Shown here piece by piece: positions 1 to 11,053 of a DNA stretch of 64,000 bases; positions within the stretch are counted from its first letter, which is position 1; every line of letters starts with the position of its first letter. The stretch is from Telopea speciosissima. Taxonomy: Eukaryota; Streptophyta; Magnoliopsida; Proteales; Proteaceae. The DNA lies in the NCBI RefSeq assembly GCF_018873765.1, contig NC_057925.1, positions 43,059,010 to 43,123,009 on the forward strand, read 5' to 3'. Below the pieces are notes generated by a model. It worked only from the letters and a program-made list of their open reading frames with translations, searched no databases and was not told the DNA's origin. A program made the translations under genes and the position numbers.

Positions 1-2519
1 TATGACCTTCTGGAATGGAAGTTCCTTTGGCTCGTTCTCTCCAGATTTGGTTTTAGTGAGGCCTGGATCGCCTTAATTAGAAAGACCGTGGAGAATTGTT
101 GGTTTTCGATAGTGCTGGGAGGCAGTCGGTCGGGCTTCTTCAAGTCTTCCAGGGGGGTCAGGCAGGGGATCCCTTATCTCCAGCTTTGTTCATTTTGGCT
201 GAGGAGGTGATGAGCAGGGGCATCAAAAGCCTATTTGAGGAGGGGCATGCATCTTATTACAAGCTCCCGAGAGGGTGTCCTGGGATCTCACATTGCCTGT
301 TTGCTGATGACACCATTATTTTCACCAGGGGTGTGAAAAGCTCGCTCAAACAAGTCATGGGGTTTATTAGCAGATATGAAGGCTTTTTGGGGCAGCTGGT
401 CAACAGGCAAAAAAGCTGCTTCGTCTTGGGTGACAAGGTATCTATGGCTAGGGCCCACATGGTTGGGGTGGTGACCGGGTTCTCCAGGAAGTCACTACCA
501 ATCACCTACTTGGGGGCCCCTCTCCACTCTGGGAACAGAGTGGCAGGTTGGATGGGGAGACTCTTATCCTCCGGGGGACGCGTTACGCTCTTAAAACATG
601 TCCTCTCTTCTATCCCCATCCATGTTCTCGCTACGCTGGACCCGCATAAGGCAGTTATTCGGAGGTTATATGGCATTTTTGCAAATTTTCTCTGGGAAAG
701 CTCGGAATGGGGAAAACGCAGGCATTGGGTGTGTTGGAGGAAGGTCTGTAGGCCGCTTGATGAAGGGGGGCTTGGGATCAGGCTTCTAGAGGATGTTGGT
801 ATTTCGCTCAGGCTCAAGGGTCTTTGGAGGGTCCTTGCTAATTGCTCTCTGTGGATTGGTTTCTTCAGGGCAAAGTTCTTTAGAAACCTTCATGTTGCTC
901 TGGCTGGAGTGCAGGGGGTTGGCTCAAGGTCTTGACGTAGGGCGTTGGCCTTTAAGGGGCTCCTGATGGATAGAGCTCGGTGGCTGCTTGGCTCTGGCAG
1001 GGTTTCTTTCTGGCTCAATAAATAGACGGGAGCTTGTCCCCTGATTGACTTTGTTGACAATGGCCTTCTGGTGGATACAGATTTGATGCCTTGGGGGTGG
1101 ATGGCACTAGGAGACAGGACATCCTGGATCACATTGACTCTTCTACCATAAGAAATAGCATTACTTCTGGAGGCTTTGCTCTTTCTAATAGAGATGATGT
1201 CTTAGTGTGGTCTCCTTCGAGTGATGGATGTTTCACAACCAAGTCGGCTGGGAATGAGGTGCGGAGTGTTTCGCCTGTGGTACCTTATGTGAAGTGGTTA
1301 TGGAATCTTTCTGTTCCAGTGAAAGTTGCTTTCTTCTTTTGGTAGCTTCTAAACGGAAAGGTCCCCACGGACGAGGCTTTAATGGTGGTTGGCATACCCC
1401 TGGCCTCAAAGTGTAATTGTTGTGGGAGCCCACAAAGCGAGATGACTGACCATTGTCTATTGTATGGGGGTACGGCTTCCAAGGTGTGGAGATGTTTCGA
1501 GCGTATTTTTGACATCCCTTCTCTTCCCTCACAGGATGTTAGAGGTCGAATTGTCCTGTGGCAGAATTCGGCAAGCGGTAGTAGCCTTAGTGCTTACATC
1601 ACGGGACTCCTGCCATCCTTGGTTGTTTGGGAGCTGTGGAAGGAGAGAAATATTAGAAGGCATGGAGAAGGTAGGCGCACTACTAGTTCAATAGTTGATA
1701 GCATTAAAGCCTAGGTGAAAGAAATCCGGCTTCCCCCCAAGGTTGGCCGGTTAGGGTCCCTGAGGGATGGTCTAATTCTGCAGTGTTTTGGCCTCGTTTC
1801 TCCAACGCCCAAGCTAAACCCCCCCTGCCAGTTTATTGGTGCCGTGCTTTTGCCTCTATAAAACTCAATGTGGATGGTGCTTGTAGGGGTAATCCGGGCC
1901 TTGGAGGAGGTGGAGGGGTCATAAGGGACCCGAATGGTATGGTTCTGGCGGCCTTCTCTAATTTCTATGGTGCATGCACCAACTCGATTGCCGAGCTTTG
2001 AGCCTTGAGAGATGGGTTGCTTCTATGTCAAGATCTTGGGCTCCTTGACTTGGTGGTAAAGTGTATTCAGCATCCACTGCTAGAATGGTTAGTCAGAAGA
2101 GGTGTAACTTATGGAAAGGCTGGTATTGGTTCCAGGAGATTTTGGCCTTGGTCTTGTCTACCCGAGCTTATGTCTCCTTTGCCTTTCGTGAAAGTAACAA
2201 GGCGGCTGATTGGTTAGCCAACCTTGCCTGCGACTTTGGGTCTTCTGTCACGTTCCATCAGGGCTGCTTGCCTACAAGCGGTTTTCAGGTTATCCTTCGG
2301 GAGGACAAGGCGGGTCTGCCAGTTCTCAGGAAATAGATATTGTTTTTCTCTCTGTTCAGGCTAGGTATTCTGTTTGAGAGGCCTTGGGTGGTTAGCTCCT
2401 TGGGTTGGGGTAAGGTGGAATGTAACCCCCGTGTACGGTCCTATTCTTTTGTTGGTTTTAATAAAATGCTAGGGGCCGGCCTGGGTCCCAGATAATATTT
2501 GGGTTAAAAAAAAAAAAAA
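1..2519 (+). mobile_element. L1-type LINE, 3' part (RT, zinc-binding region, RNase H), degraded
   Basis: The stretch reads as the C-terminal half of a plant L1-type non-LTR retrotransposon. The open frame at 96-935 holds reverse transcriptase palm motifs: GGQAGDPLSPALF, then CLFADDTIIF near 298-327 with the catalytic FADD box. A different frame at about 1091-1700 gives the zf-RVT-like region, and 1783-2001 gives an RNase H start (LNVDGACRGNPG with its catalytic Asp), continued in other frames to 2336. The reading frame changes several times and the RT frame ends at 935, so the copy is dead. An AATAAA-like signal (about 2459) precedes a terminal A-run (2507-2519), which marks the 3' end. The 5' end lies outside the window, so no target-site duplication can be checked. 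It sits in the same orientation as COG6, in one of its introns. Confidence 0.88.
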
Positions 2520-2522
2520 CTA

Positions 2523-2870
2523 CTTTTGACTCTTAAAAAGCCTACATAATAGTAATCTAGATCCAATTGGACCTGCTTTGTAGAAATTAAACCCTAAACA
2601 GAGTAAAACCAAAGGTTTAGTAGGTAATCATATATCTGGCAAGTGGTCGCTTCATGGTTGGATAACCCCTTTAACTGCCTTTTGTGATTAGCTTAGGTGG
2701 TTTAGAAGAAGAAAAATCCACTTTCCTGGTGAAGTTTTGACGGGCCTCATTGCTGGAAATAAATCCAGGTGGACCTGCATTCAGAAACCCCCAGGGCACA
2801 TATGCACTTCATGTGCTTCCCTTGATTTTTGTTCTGGAAGATGAATTTCAGTCATTGTTTATTATTTTCT
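2523..2870 (+). repeat. Diverged intronic duplication, copy 1 of 2
   Basis: This segment aligns by eye, with many substitutions and small indels, to 3996-4343. Shared landmarks in the same order are TTGACTCT, a block around GTAGAAATT-AACC, CAAAGT/CAGAGTAAAA, TTTCCTGG, GGGCCTCA, and AGATGRRTTYCAG at the end. It begins directly after the LINE tail. Confidence 0.7.
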
Positions 2871-3995
2871 AGTTAGTGGAGCCTGGGTTTGTTATTGCAA
2901 TGCTCTATCCATGTATTGCTTTGATCTTGGCTTTTTGTGTTCAGTTTTGGGGCCACAGATTTCTCCTGGTTTTATGGTTGTGTGGACTAAATGACCTTTT
3001 TTTGTATTTCTACGAAGGAAAAGGAAAAAAAGATGTCAGAGTCCCATTAACTCAATATTTTATGCTTTGAGGAAGATAGGTAACATGTTCAATTTTTTAA
3101 GTTAACTAATGGGGTTTGTTTGGATCTTTGATTAGGTGAAGATAAAACTAAGATGGCTAATCTTCTATGTACCTTGGAATTTTGGTTGCTAAAGATCGTT
3201 GGTACATATTGAAACTTGAAATGGTGAATGTTTCCTTAACACTGGTTGAGATAAGGTTATCTAGAGGGTACAACCTTTCTCAGCCACTTGGAGGGCTTAG
3301 CTTGGAAAATCAACCATAGGGTAGGTTGTATAACCCATGGATTAGTCTTTTGTCAAATTAGATTTCCGTCTTGACCATACGATCCGCCATTTTCAACTGT
3401 AAACCTTGTATTTTCAGTGGGTGAAAATCCTCTTGGCCATGGTTGAGTTTTCAAGCTCTTTTTAACATTTTTATATCTCTGTGTTGAAAGTTCTGCTTCA
3501 CCTGAAATTTACCAGCTAGGTAGATGGTGACATGGGCAAAACATGTCCATAAAATGTGAGCAGTAACTAAGCTGAAACTGCAGATATTTAGGGCCATTAA
3601 ACAAAACTTCTTTAACTGGACCATGTAAAGGACATTTTCCCTTTTATAGGATCTATAGAAATCAAGAAATCAAATGAAGATTGGAAGTTGGTAAACTAAG
3701 GTTTAATAGGCTGAGGGTCTATACTTGCCCAAAATGAGCTGATGACCAACATTTATGGGATTGACATATTCAGGAAACAAAGGCTGTGAAGAGGATTTAA
3801 ATGAGGATTGTTAGGGCTGGAATGATTCTATCACATCAGCAGCATTTCTTTTTAAAACAAATTTCATCATTAAATAGAAGCAGGATTGACAGCCTCCTTT
3901 TCTTTCTTTTCGTTAAATGGAAAATCACTCAAATTATTGTTTCTAGGCTCTTTTTTTTTTTTTTTGTTAAGATGGGTCTTTCAGAAGGAATCTGC

Positions 3996-4343
3996 TATTT
4001 GACTCTAAAAAACTTAATTTATAGTATTCTAGATTTAATTGGACATGCTTAGTAGAAATTGAACCTCGAACAAAGTAAAATTAAAGTTTTAGCAGTTATA
4101 CATGGATCCCTTTATGGATTGTAGTGCCCCATGTGGTTGAACTATGTGGGCTGGAAAAACGAACTCCATTTTCCTGGAGAAACTATGATGGGCCTCAATG
4201 CTGCAAATGAATCCAGATGGACCTGTATTAGCACTGACTTCTAGTGCGAGTGGAACGTATTTGTTGCATGTGCTGCTATTCCATAAGTATAATGCCCTTA
4301 TGTTATGTTCTGGGAGATGAGTTCCAGAGACTTCCATTTTTCC
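3996..4343 (+). repeat. Diverged intronic duplication, copy 2 of 2
   Basis: Second copy of the segment at 2523-2870, same orientation, about 1.47 kb apart and ending about 135 bp before the COG6 exon. Divergence is heavy, so the duplication is old. Confidence 0.7.
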
Positions 4344-4479
4344 TCTTTCTGAGTTTTAATGGAAAATCTTTGCTAGGGGCTTAAATCCAACATTAGCAAG
4401 TTTTCCTGTGTCATATCTTTTTCTTTTTCTCCTCCCCTTCCCCTCTGATATGGTGTTTTGTCTCCATGGATCTGCACAG

Positions 4480-4989
4480 AATCGAGAAACACTCTCCAAA
4501 ATCTTCCTGATCAACTGCTTATCTGCCATTCAGCAACCATTGCTTGGACATGATGTTGCCGCAGAGTATGTCAGGAATCTTCAAGCAATGATTGATAACC
4601 ATGTCAATGTTCTTGTGGAAAAAGAAGTTGATGCTATTTTAAGAAGATGTGGGTTGTTGAACAAGATATCTCACTTCCAGAATCAGTTCAATGAGGACAC
4701 TGATGGTCCACCACTAGCAGAAGTGGAAGATATATCACCAGCTTCACTTTCAGAGTCGCTGAAAGCTTTCTTTGGACTTGTGTTAGGAAGTGAAGGTTCT
4801 CTTCCAGAATTTGAGCAGATGCAGGTTCCTCGGCTGCGTTCAGAGGCTTGCATTCGGGTTGCTAGGTCATTAGCTGATCTTTACGAACTCATTTATAAGG
4901 TGATCATGGATCCCAAGAACCATTACCCAGATCCCAAATCCTTGGCAAGGCATCCGCCGGATCAGATAAGAACCATCTTAGGGATTTGA
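4480..4989 (+). CDS. COG6: COG6, conserved oligomeric Golgi complex subunit 6, last exon
   Basis: The 169 codons plus stop encode the C-terminal end of COG6, a subunit of lobe B of the COG tethering complex that supports retrograde vesicle traffic within the Golgi. The conserved plant C-terminus is easy to read: NRETLSKIFLINCL at the start, VEKEVDAILRRCGL, then PEFEQMQVPRLRSEAC and the terminal RHPPDQIRTILGI. I start the exon after CAG at 4477-4479, which is preceded by a pyrimidine tract and leaves phase 0; the open frame upstream to 4408 is intron. All earlier exons lie left of the window. The frame is intact, so this is probably a working gene. It is the host of the LINE at 1-2519. Confidence 0.92.
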   Translation, partial: NRETLSKIFLINCLSAIQQPLLGHDVAAEYVRNLQAMIDNHVNVLVEKEVDAILRRCGLLNKISHFQNQFNEDTDGPPLAEVEDISPASLSESLKAFFGLVLGSEGSLPEFEQMQVPRLRSEACIRVARSLADLYELIYKVIMDPKNHYPDPKSLARHPPDQIRTILGI

Positions 4990-5318
4990 CACTGCTAAAA
5001 TACTCATAAGGAAGAATGCTTGTAGGAAGAGTGTTTGTTTGGCTTCAAGAAACTGAGTTATTTTGTTCATTTAACCAACTTTGCTTATTTACTATTTTAT
5101 ATTTCATTCATTCATAAATTGGAAGGGTTTCACGTGTTCTTTAGATTAATGATGTCATAATTTCCTTGCCCCGGTTCACAGCATTATTCTCATTCGCCTA
5201 CTAGTATCTTCTCAACTCACTGTTCTGTGATTTTCCATATGTTTCATGAACAGCACTGGAACCTTTATATAATGGTTGGTGCTGTTGTTGTAATTCCTTC
5301 AATTCATATATTAGAGAA
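4990..5318 (+). other. COG6 3' flank / probable 3' UTR
   Basis: AT-rich, non-coding sequence after the COG6 stop. It presumably contains the 3' UTR; I cannot fix the polyadenylation site. Confidence 0.5.
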
Positions 5319-5457
5319 GGGCTGATGTTCTCTGTGCCGCAGCGCAGCCTGTGCCCAGACACATGGGCCTGCCATTCAGGGGAACAGGATGGTTATTTTG
5401 CCCACCCCATGTGTCTGAGCGCAGCCTGCGCCCTCGGCACAGAGAGAACATTTGGCC
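5319..5457. mobile_element. Mutator-type MITE, family M1, copy 1
   Basis: A 139-bp hairpin-like element. Its ends are near inverted repeats (GGGCTGATGTTCTCTGTG at the left; the right end reads back as GGCCAAATGTTCTCTCTGTG), and it is flanked by a perfect 9-bp direct repeat ATTAGAGAA at 5310-5318 and 5458-5466. A 9-bp target duplication is the mark of Mutator-like elements. The same family recurs at 43912-44049 with its own 9-bp duplication. Confidence 0.85.
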
Positions 5458-5466
5458 ATTAGAGAA

Positions 5467-5940
5467 ATATTGAATACATGAAACTGTAGAACTCTTCTTA
5501 ACCTTCTAATTTGAATCCAATTTGTTTGTTTTTTTTTCATACCCTTTCTATTTGCGTGAGCCTAATGTAGCCGGCCAGCAATTGAAGGTTCTCTGTCACT
5601 GATAAAAGGCACAAGGAAAGTATTTGTTTGATTTTATTCTGAAACTCTGTTGGATTCTGGCTTCTTACAACCCATCTTTCCGTGTTACTAAACTTTGGTT
5701 TGGCAGATCTTTGGGTTACTTGTGAAGAAAGCACAAGAAGCTTTGAGATATCTGTTTCTAATTGTTCATATTTATTCTACAGGTGAGGGAGGCCAAAAAG
5801 CCATCCGATTAAAAGAATCTCTCTTTCAGACATGGTGATGAAAAAATATACCCAAAAAAAGGGACAATTTTCTAGATTCAAGTCAAACCTACTTGTTTTG
5901 TAATTCTTTTTCTAATTTAAGTAGATGTAGGCAATTTTTT

Positions 5941-5978
<38 letters not shown>

Positions 5979-6613
5979 GTGGGCAAGTAAAGGTGATCTG
6001 AACAATTTCTCTTGGGTATACGCTGTGTAGCCCCTTGAAACCGCTGGATATGCAGTAAGAAAGATGGGTGGTAAAATAGATTCATATCCAAGGGCTTAAT
6101 GTGGGCCAATGGAAACCTTGTTCAATTGTGAAAAGAGGAAGACAAAATTTAAAAACTCATAATGAAAGTTGTTTTCCAAATATCTTTGAAATTTTTTTGG
6201 GAAAGGTTTTTGTGTACAACTGCTTGTGCACCGCGGACGATGATGCATTTAATAGGGGGCGTTTGGTCACTTCGATCAACTAATTGTCCCCATCTGACGA
6301 CCTTGTGTGCGATCGGGCATAAAAACTTTTGTCAATTCTTTGTAACAAATATCGTTTCTTTTGCATCAGACAATTCCAATAAATCGAAACAAATTAAACT
6401 TCTAAAGATTGAAGAGAGAGAAAACATCATAAGTGAATTATTGAATAGAATAGAATAGAATTAGTGTTTGTTAGGCAGTTGCTTAATTAGAAGCATACTA
6501 ATCCACTACTCAATTTCAACTTCAAGGACCTAATACACCAAACCTGGACCACTTGGTAATTATCATGGCACTACTCTTGCTCTAAATCCTTAAATTTACA
6601 ACACCTTGATAGA
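5467..6613. other. Intergenic stretch with long A-run
   Basis: I see no gene here. There is an uninterrupted A-run at about 5942-5974. Small open frames at 6101-6458 have no recognisable content. Confidence 0.5.
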
Positions 6614-6623
6614 GTGACTACCC

Positions 6624-7184
6624 GGATCCACATCCTCTAATTCCAAAGCTCTACTTCCATCCTACTTCCGTGAGCTCCCAGCATGCCACCTAGCCTGAAA
6701 TCCATCCAACGGTTGTTAATTAAAAAATTCAAATTATTTTGAAATCCAGATGAGATCTATTTGAACCACCTTAAACCCCAAACCAACCCCACCCGACCGT
6801 TTCAAAACAAACCAAACCGAACTTATTTCCCTCAAACTAAACACATTTCACTCATCTGCCTAGGGTTTCAAATTGAACAAAAATTCCCAGCAGAACCTCT
6901 CTCGAATCCCTCCCTCTCACAACTCCTCAGTAGCGACGGCGACATGTTCTCTCTCACCCTGCTGTTGCTGCTTTCCGATGTACTCGCCCTAACCTAAATC
7001 TCGATCTCCTCTCTCACTCACCCTGGAAATACTCTCTCGCGCCTCCCTCATTCTCTCTGTGTTCTAAACGACCCTTCTGCTCTTTACAAACCCTAAGCGA
7101 GAAAACTAGTTGTAGCAGATTTCTCATCTTCTTGTTTGATCGGATTCTCTTTCCTTATTTCCCTCCCATTTCACAAACCCTAAG
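6624..7184. repeat. Left terminal inverted repeat of the Pack-MULE
   Basis: About 560 bp matching the reverse complement of 9796-10384 with scattered substitutions and small indels. It contains CCCTAA-rich, TC-rich leader-like sequence (about 6900-7184). The TIR ends where the two arms stop matching, near the second CACAAACCCTAAG. Confidence 0.85.
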
Positions 7185-9053
7185 CAAGAAAACCAATTGT
7201 AGTAGAGAGGGAGGAGAAGGAGAACGTCTGAGTCTATTTTGAGTTTTGAGTTTTCTCGTTTTCCCTTGGCAGAGAAGGAGAAGGAAATTGTGTACGTATG
7301 TCTTCTTGAGTTCATTCACAGAGATCGATTATTGAGTAGGGTGTTTTTGCTTTTGCTAGTTCTTTTCCATTTTCACATTTTCCTAGACCATCAGGTTTGA
7401 CAAGAAAAATGAGATCAATTATTGAGCTATAATGTGCAATGGCTAGACTTGAGTGTCGATTACATCTACACTTCATGCATCAAAACATTTTGGGGTTATG
7501 CAAATACGCCAACAGAATCTACCTCACAAGCTGATCAATTTTTTGTTTAGGTTTCATTTGTTTCCAGCTAAAACCATGTAAGATATATATCTAAAAACAA
7601 GTGGAGAATTGTTTTTAGTTGAGAAACAAATTGCTCCTCAGATTTTGATTTTTTTTTTAAAAATCTGCACCTCAGATGTGTCCTGTATATCATTTTTCGA
7701 ATAACAAAATGACATTAGATTATTAGTATTCTCCTTCGTTATTTGGGTAAAACATTGAATTAGTAGAATTGGATTTGTTTCTTGCTTATGATGGAACCTA
7801 TGATTCAGTTGCACTGTTGGAATTGGATTTGTTTTTCATTTTTTTGTTCTTTGAATCCATCCATTATTTGTGATCCATTAAATTTTTATTATATACCTTT
7901 GTTAACACGGTTTATTTAGGTAGGTGAGTCTTTAGCTCAAACGGAAGAGCACGTGGGGTTACACCGAGGACTCAAGAACAATTTTTCCTTTCATTTTTGT
8001 TGTCTGTAGCTTTTCCCCCCTTTCTCCATTATTTAGAAGTAATCTGTTTGATCAATCTTATTGCATGTAATGGATCCACTATCAAGTGTTTAATGCCCAA
8101 GAATAGTTAACTTGATCCACTGTGTTCAATGGTTTTCTTTGATCTATCTCAAGTACCTTGCAGCCAGCTTGGATACCTTGTATTCTCCATGTATCATTGT
8201 ACAAAATACTCTGTAAAATATGATTCAGCAGACCCTACTCTGTCCTTGAGTTACTACATCAGTAATATTGAATCCTTAGCTGGTTGATCCCTTATTACCC
8301 ACCCTTATCCATGTTGTCTGTTGCATTATTTGCAAAGTTTAGGGCTCCCTGGAACAAGATGTTCAATTTTGGGTTTAAACACTGGTACAACATATTATGT
8401 AATTGTGTGGATCTACTGCATTTAATGGTTTTCTCTAATCTAATGCGTTCAATGGTTTTCTCTGATCTATCTTAAGCATTACTTCTTCGAACATTATCCT
8501 GAAAAGATTCAGCACACAAACCAATCTATTAATCGGGTTCAGCAATGTGAGGATGATCATTACATGTAAGAAGCTTTTTCACTTGAGCAATTTGTAATCT
8601 TTGTAATTTTTTGCAATGAATCGACTAAGCTAGCTGCCATAGGCATGAGGTAAAACAAATACAGACTTAAGAAGAAGAATCTGGATTAATTGCAGAAGCC
8701 TCTCAGCAAGGGGGGAAGGGGGAGAAGGGGGAAGGGGAAGGAGAGACCTGAATTGGATTTCATTTTTTTAGCATAGAAACACCTTCTCCAGCCACTGCTT
8801 TGTTCTCAAATCTCAAGAATGTTTGCTTTTCTTCAGTACTATTTGCTTGAATGAATTGGGTCTTATCTTAGTGGGAGTAATGGGTAATCTTTTCTGTTCA
8901 GTTCCTTCAAATTAAAACAAAATTTAAGTTGGTTTTCTCTCAAAGGCAGGAAAGTATGCTTTTTCTTAGCTTACCCTGAGGGGTTTCGGTTTTCATATTA
9001 GAAAGATGAGAACAAGGACGACTCTCTAGTCCTTCCCATCTACTCATCCTTAG
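7185..9053. other. Pack-MULE interior upstream of captured gene
   Basis: Non-coding sequence, probably the 5' flank of the captured gene plus filler. Two blocks with TGATCTATCT and TTCAATGGTTTTCT recur near 8100-8160 and 8400-8475, so part of it is internally duplicated. A G-rich/A-rich stretch lies at 8708-8745. A tRNA-like box-A relic sits at 7926-7975. Confidence 0.5.
7926..7975 (+). other. tRNA-like relic (box A only)
   Basis: GTCTTTAGCTCAAACGG followed by AAGAGCAC resembles the D-arm region of a tRNA or tRNA-derived SINE, and closely matches the better preserved copy at 62846-62916. No T-arm (GGTTCGAAT) follows, so it is a fragment. Confidence 0.4.
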
Positions 9054-9800
9054 ATGTCTTGGTTTCAGTCTCAAATCAAGGAAAAAGATGATACTTGTAA
9101 CTTTCCACCTGGTATTTCTCCTCTTTCTTCTTATTCCTCATTCAGATCTCCTCATAGTAGTAATGATCAGAATGGATCAACCCCATCGTCATCTGGTAGA
9201 AAAATCAGTCCAATTGTTCTTTTAATCATAGTTATTCTAGCTGTTATATTCTTCATATCTGGTCTGCTCCACCTGCTCGTTATATTCCTCATAAAGAAAC
9301 CATCTTCCTCATCAACTTCTCAGTCTAATAGGTACCTAGATTTGTCCGGCTCTGATGCTCTACAAAGACAGTTACAACAGTTATTCCATCTCCATGACTC
9401 GGGTCTAGATCAAGCTTTCATATATGCTCTCCTTGTTTTCCCCTACAAAGAGAAAATGGGTCTAAAAGAACCCTTCGATTGTGCTGTTTGCCTCTCTGAA
9501 TTTTCAGAACAAGACAAACTTAGATTGCTTCCCATACGTCGCCATGCTTTTCACATCAACTGTATAGACACTTGGCTCCTGCCAAACTCAACATGCCCTC
9601 TTTGCAGAGGAACCCTCTTCACCTCTGGCCTTTCTATTGAAAACCCAATTTTTGAATTTGATGATCCAATGGAGGAGGATGGGATTCCCACCGACAGAGA
9701 GGATAGGTTCCTTCTCTGCGCTTCGCTTAGGATTTCTCAAATGGGAGGGAAAGAGGGTAAGAGAAAAGATAGAAAATGGGAAACACGATTTTCGCCTTAG
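9054..9800 (+). pseudogene. Captured ATL46/47-like RING-H2 gene fragment
   Basis: The 248-codon frame starts MSWFQSQIKEKD, like plant ATL46/ATL47-type ubiquitin ligases. In order: Ser-rich N-terminus, one membrane segment (about residues 51-80), the ATL 'GLD' signature at 117-119, and a RING-H2 domain at about 142-185 (C143, C146, H164, H167, C170, C181, C184). The third zinc ligand, normally Cys in LLPxCxH, is Arg162 here, and the conserved Pro of the GLD motif region (LPxF) is Leu. The family continues for more than 100 residues after the RING; here homology fades near codon 220 and the frame runs into TIR-derived sequence (QMGGKEGKRKD...) and stops at the TIR edge. The ligase is therefore very probably inactive. 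The frame is otherwise open, so a transcript and protein are possible. Confidence 0.85.
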
Positions 9801-10384
9801 GGTTTGTGAAATGGGAGAAAAATAGGGAAAGAGAATCCAATCAAACAAGAAGATGGGAAATCTACTACAACTATTTTTCTTGCTTAGGGTTTGTAAAGAG
9901 CAGAAGGGTCGTCTGGAACACAGAAAATGAGGTAGGCACAAGAGAGTATTTCCAGGGTGATTGAGAGAGGAGATCAAGATTTAGGTTAGGGCGAGTACAT
10001 CGGAAAGCAACAGCAGTGGCAGGGTGAGAGAGAGGATGTCGCCGTTGCTATCGCCGTCGCCACTGAGGAGTTGTAAGAAGGATGAGTGAGAGAGGGAGGG
10101 ATTCGGGAGAGGTTCTGATGGGAATTTTCGTTCGATTTGAAACCTTAGGCAAATGAGTGAAATGGGTTTAGTTTGAGGGAAATAAGTTCGATTTGGTTTG
10201 TTTTGAACCGGTCCGGTGGGGTTGGTTTGGGGTTTAAGGTGATTCAAATAGATCTCATCTGGATTTCAAAATAATTTGAATTTTTTAATTAACAACCATT
10301 GGATGGTTTTCAGGCCAGGTGGCATGCTGAGAGCTCATGGAAGTAGGATGGAAGTAGAGCTTTGGAAGTAGAGGATGTGAATCC
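9796..10384. repeat. Right terminal inverted repeat of the Pack-MULE
   Basis: Reverse-complement partner of 6624-7184. Just inside it (about 9720-9795) a motif CTTAGGATTTCTCAAATGGG repeats the TIR's own CTTAGGGTTTGTGAAATGGG, so the arm seems to have grown inward by a tandem step over the end of the captured gene. Confidence 0.85.
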
Positions 10385-10444
10385 GTGAGTACCCACAAGT
10401 TGAAGCCTCAATTTTCAAGATGTTTTTAAGAGCATGTTTTAAAA

Positions 10445-10612
10445 TGATCTTGGTGCACCGGTAAGGTTGCTCCATTGTGACCAAGTGGTTATAGATTTGA
10501 GTCTTTGGAAACAGTTTTTCCGTGAAGTAGGGGTAAGGCTGCGTCATACATTATGATGCTCCTTAGACCCCATAGTGACAAGAGCCTTGTGCATTGGGAA
10601 CGCCCTTTTTGA
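10445..10612 (+). mobile_element. Au-type SINE
   Basis: The sequence follows the widespread plant Au SINE: TTGGTGCACCGGTAAGG at the head (box A part), CCAAGTGGTTATAGATTTGAG as a decayed box B, then AAACAG, GTAAGGCTGCGT and the terminal GGGAACGCCCTTT. It lies 50 bp right of the Pack-MULE. I cannot define a target duplication. Confidence 0.85.
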
Positions 10613-11032
10613 TAGGAAGGGGGGTTTGTTGGTGATTGTTTTTCCTCAAATTGATTGATTTGGTTTGAACACTCAAATTTTTCTTGGTTTCTAAAATTAA
10701 AAAAAAAATAAAACAAGTGCTTTAATAAATTGATTAAGAATGTGAGCACCGACAAGTTGATAAATATTTGGTTAAACATTGGAGATGCTTCCCTTGTTCT
10801 GGATAAGCCATCTTCTTGCTCCAACTCAATTATACATGCATGCTCTAGATCGAGGTGCTTCATTTGTCTCTCTATCGTGATGCATAGACTTTGCATTTTG
10901 GTTTAGGTGATCTTAAGTCTTAACCAGGTTATTATGGTGGTTGGTTGATCAATAAAGGAAGCAAACGAGGTTGAGAAACATGTCCTAATTTCGATGTGAA
11001 CCACGAAGACAGGAATCAGAAGAAATTGGCCA
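10613..11032. other. Spacer before the tandem duplication
   Basis: Non-coding AT-rich sequence; nothing recognised. Confidence 0.5.
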
Positions 11033-11053
11033 AGAATGTGAACCGTTAAAACT

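Larger units (their letters stand above)
2520..4479 (+). other. COG6 intron sequence between LINE and last exon
   Basis: No coding exon is recognisable here. Apart from two diverged copies of one ~345-bp segment (listed separately) the stretch is plain AT-rich intron with a T-run near 3951-3965. A 64-codon open frame near 2876-3070 has no recognisable domain and I read it as chance. The acceptor at the right end is a pyrimidine-rich tract followed by CAG at 4477-4479. Confidence 0.6.
6624..10384. mobile_element. Pack-MULE with captured ATL-type RING-H2 gene
   Basis: A 3.76-kb element bounded by long terminal inverted repeats (left 6624-7184, right 9796-10384). The outermost bases are GGATCCACATCC at the left and, read back from the right, GGATTCACATCC. 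Directly outside lies GTGACTACCC (6614-6623) and GTGAGTACCC (10385-10394), a 10-bp target duplication with one mismatch, in the 8-11-bp range of Mutator-like elements. No transposase is readable, so it is non-autonomous. The interior is unlike the repeats and carries a near-complete RING-H2 coding region at 9054-9720. Gene fragment plus long TIRs plus Mutator-sized duplication is the definition of a Pack-MULE. Confidence 0.85.

Noticed and set aside
2876-3070. 64-codon hydrophobic frame in the COG6 intron
   Set aside because: No splice context or homology that I recognise; looks like a chance frame in T-rich intron.
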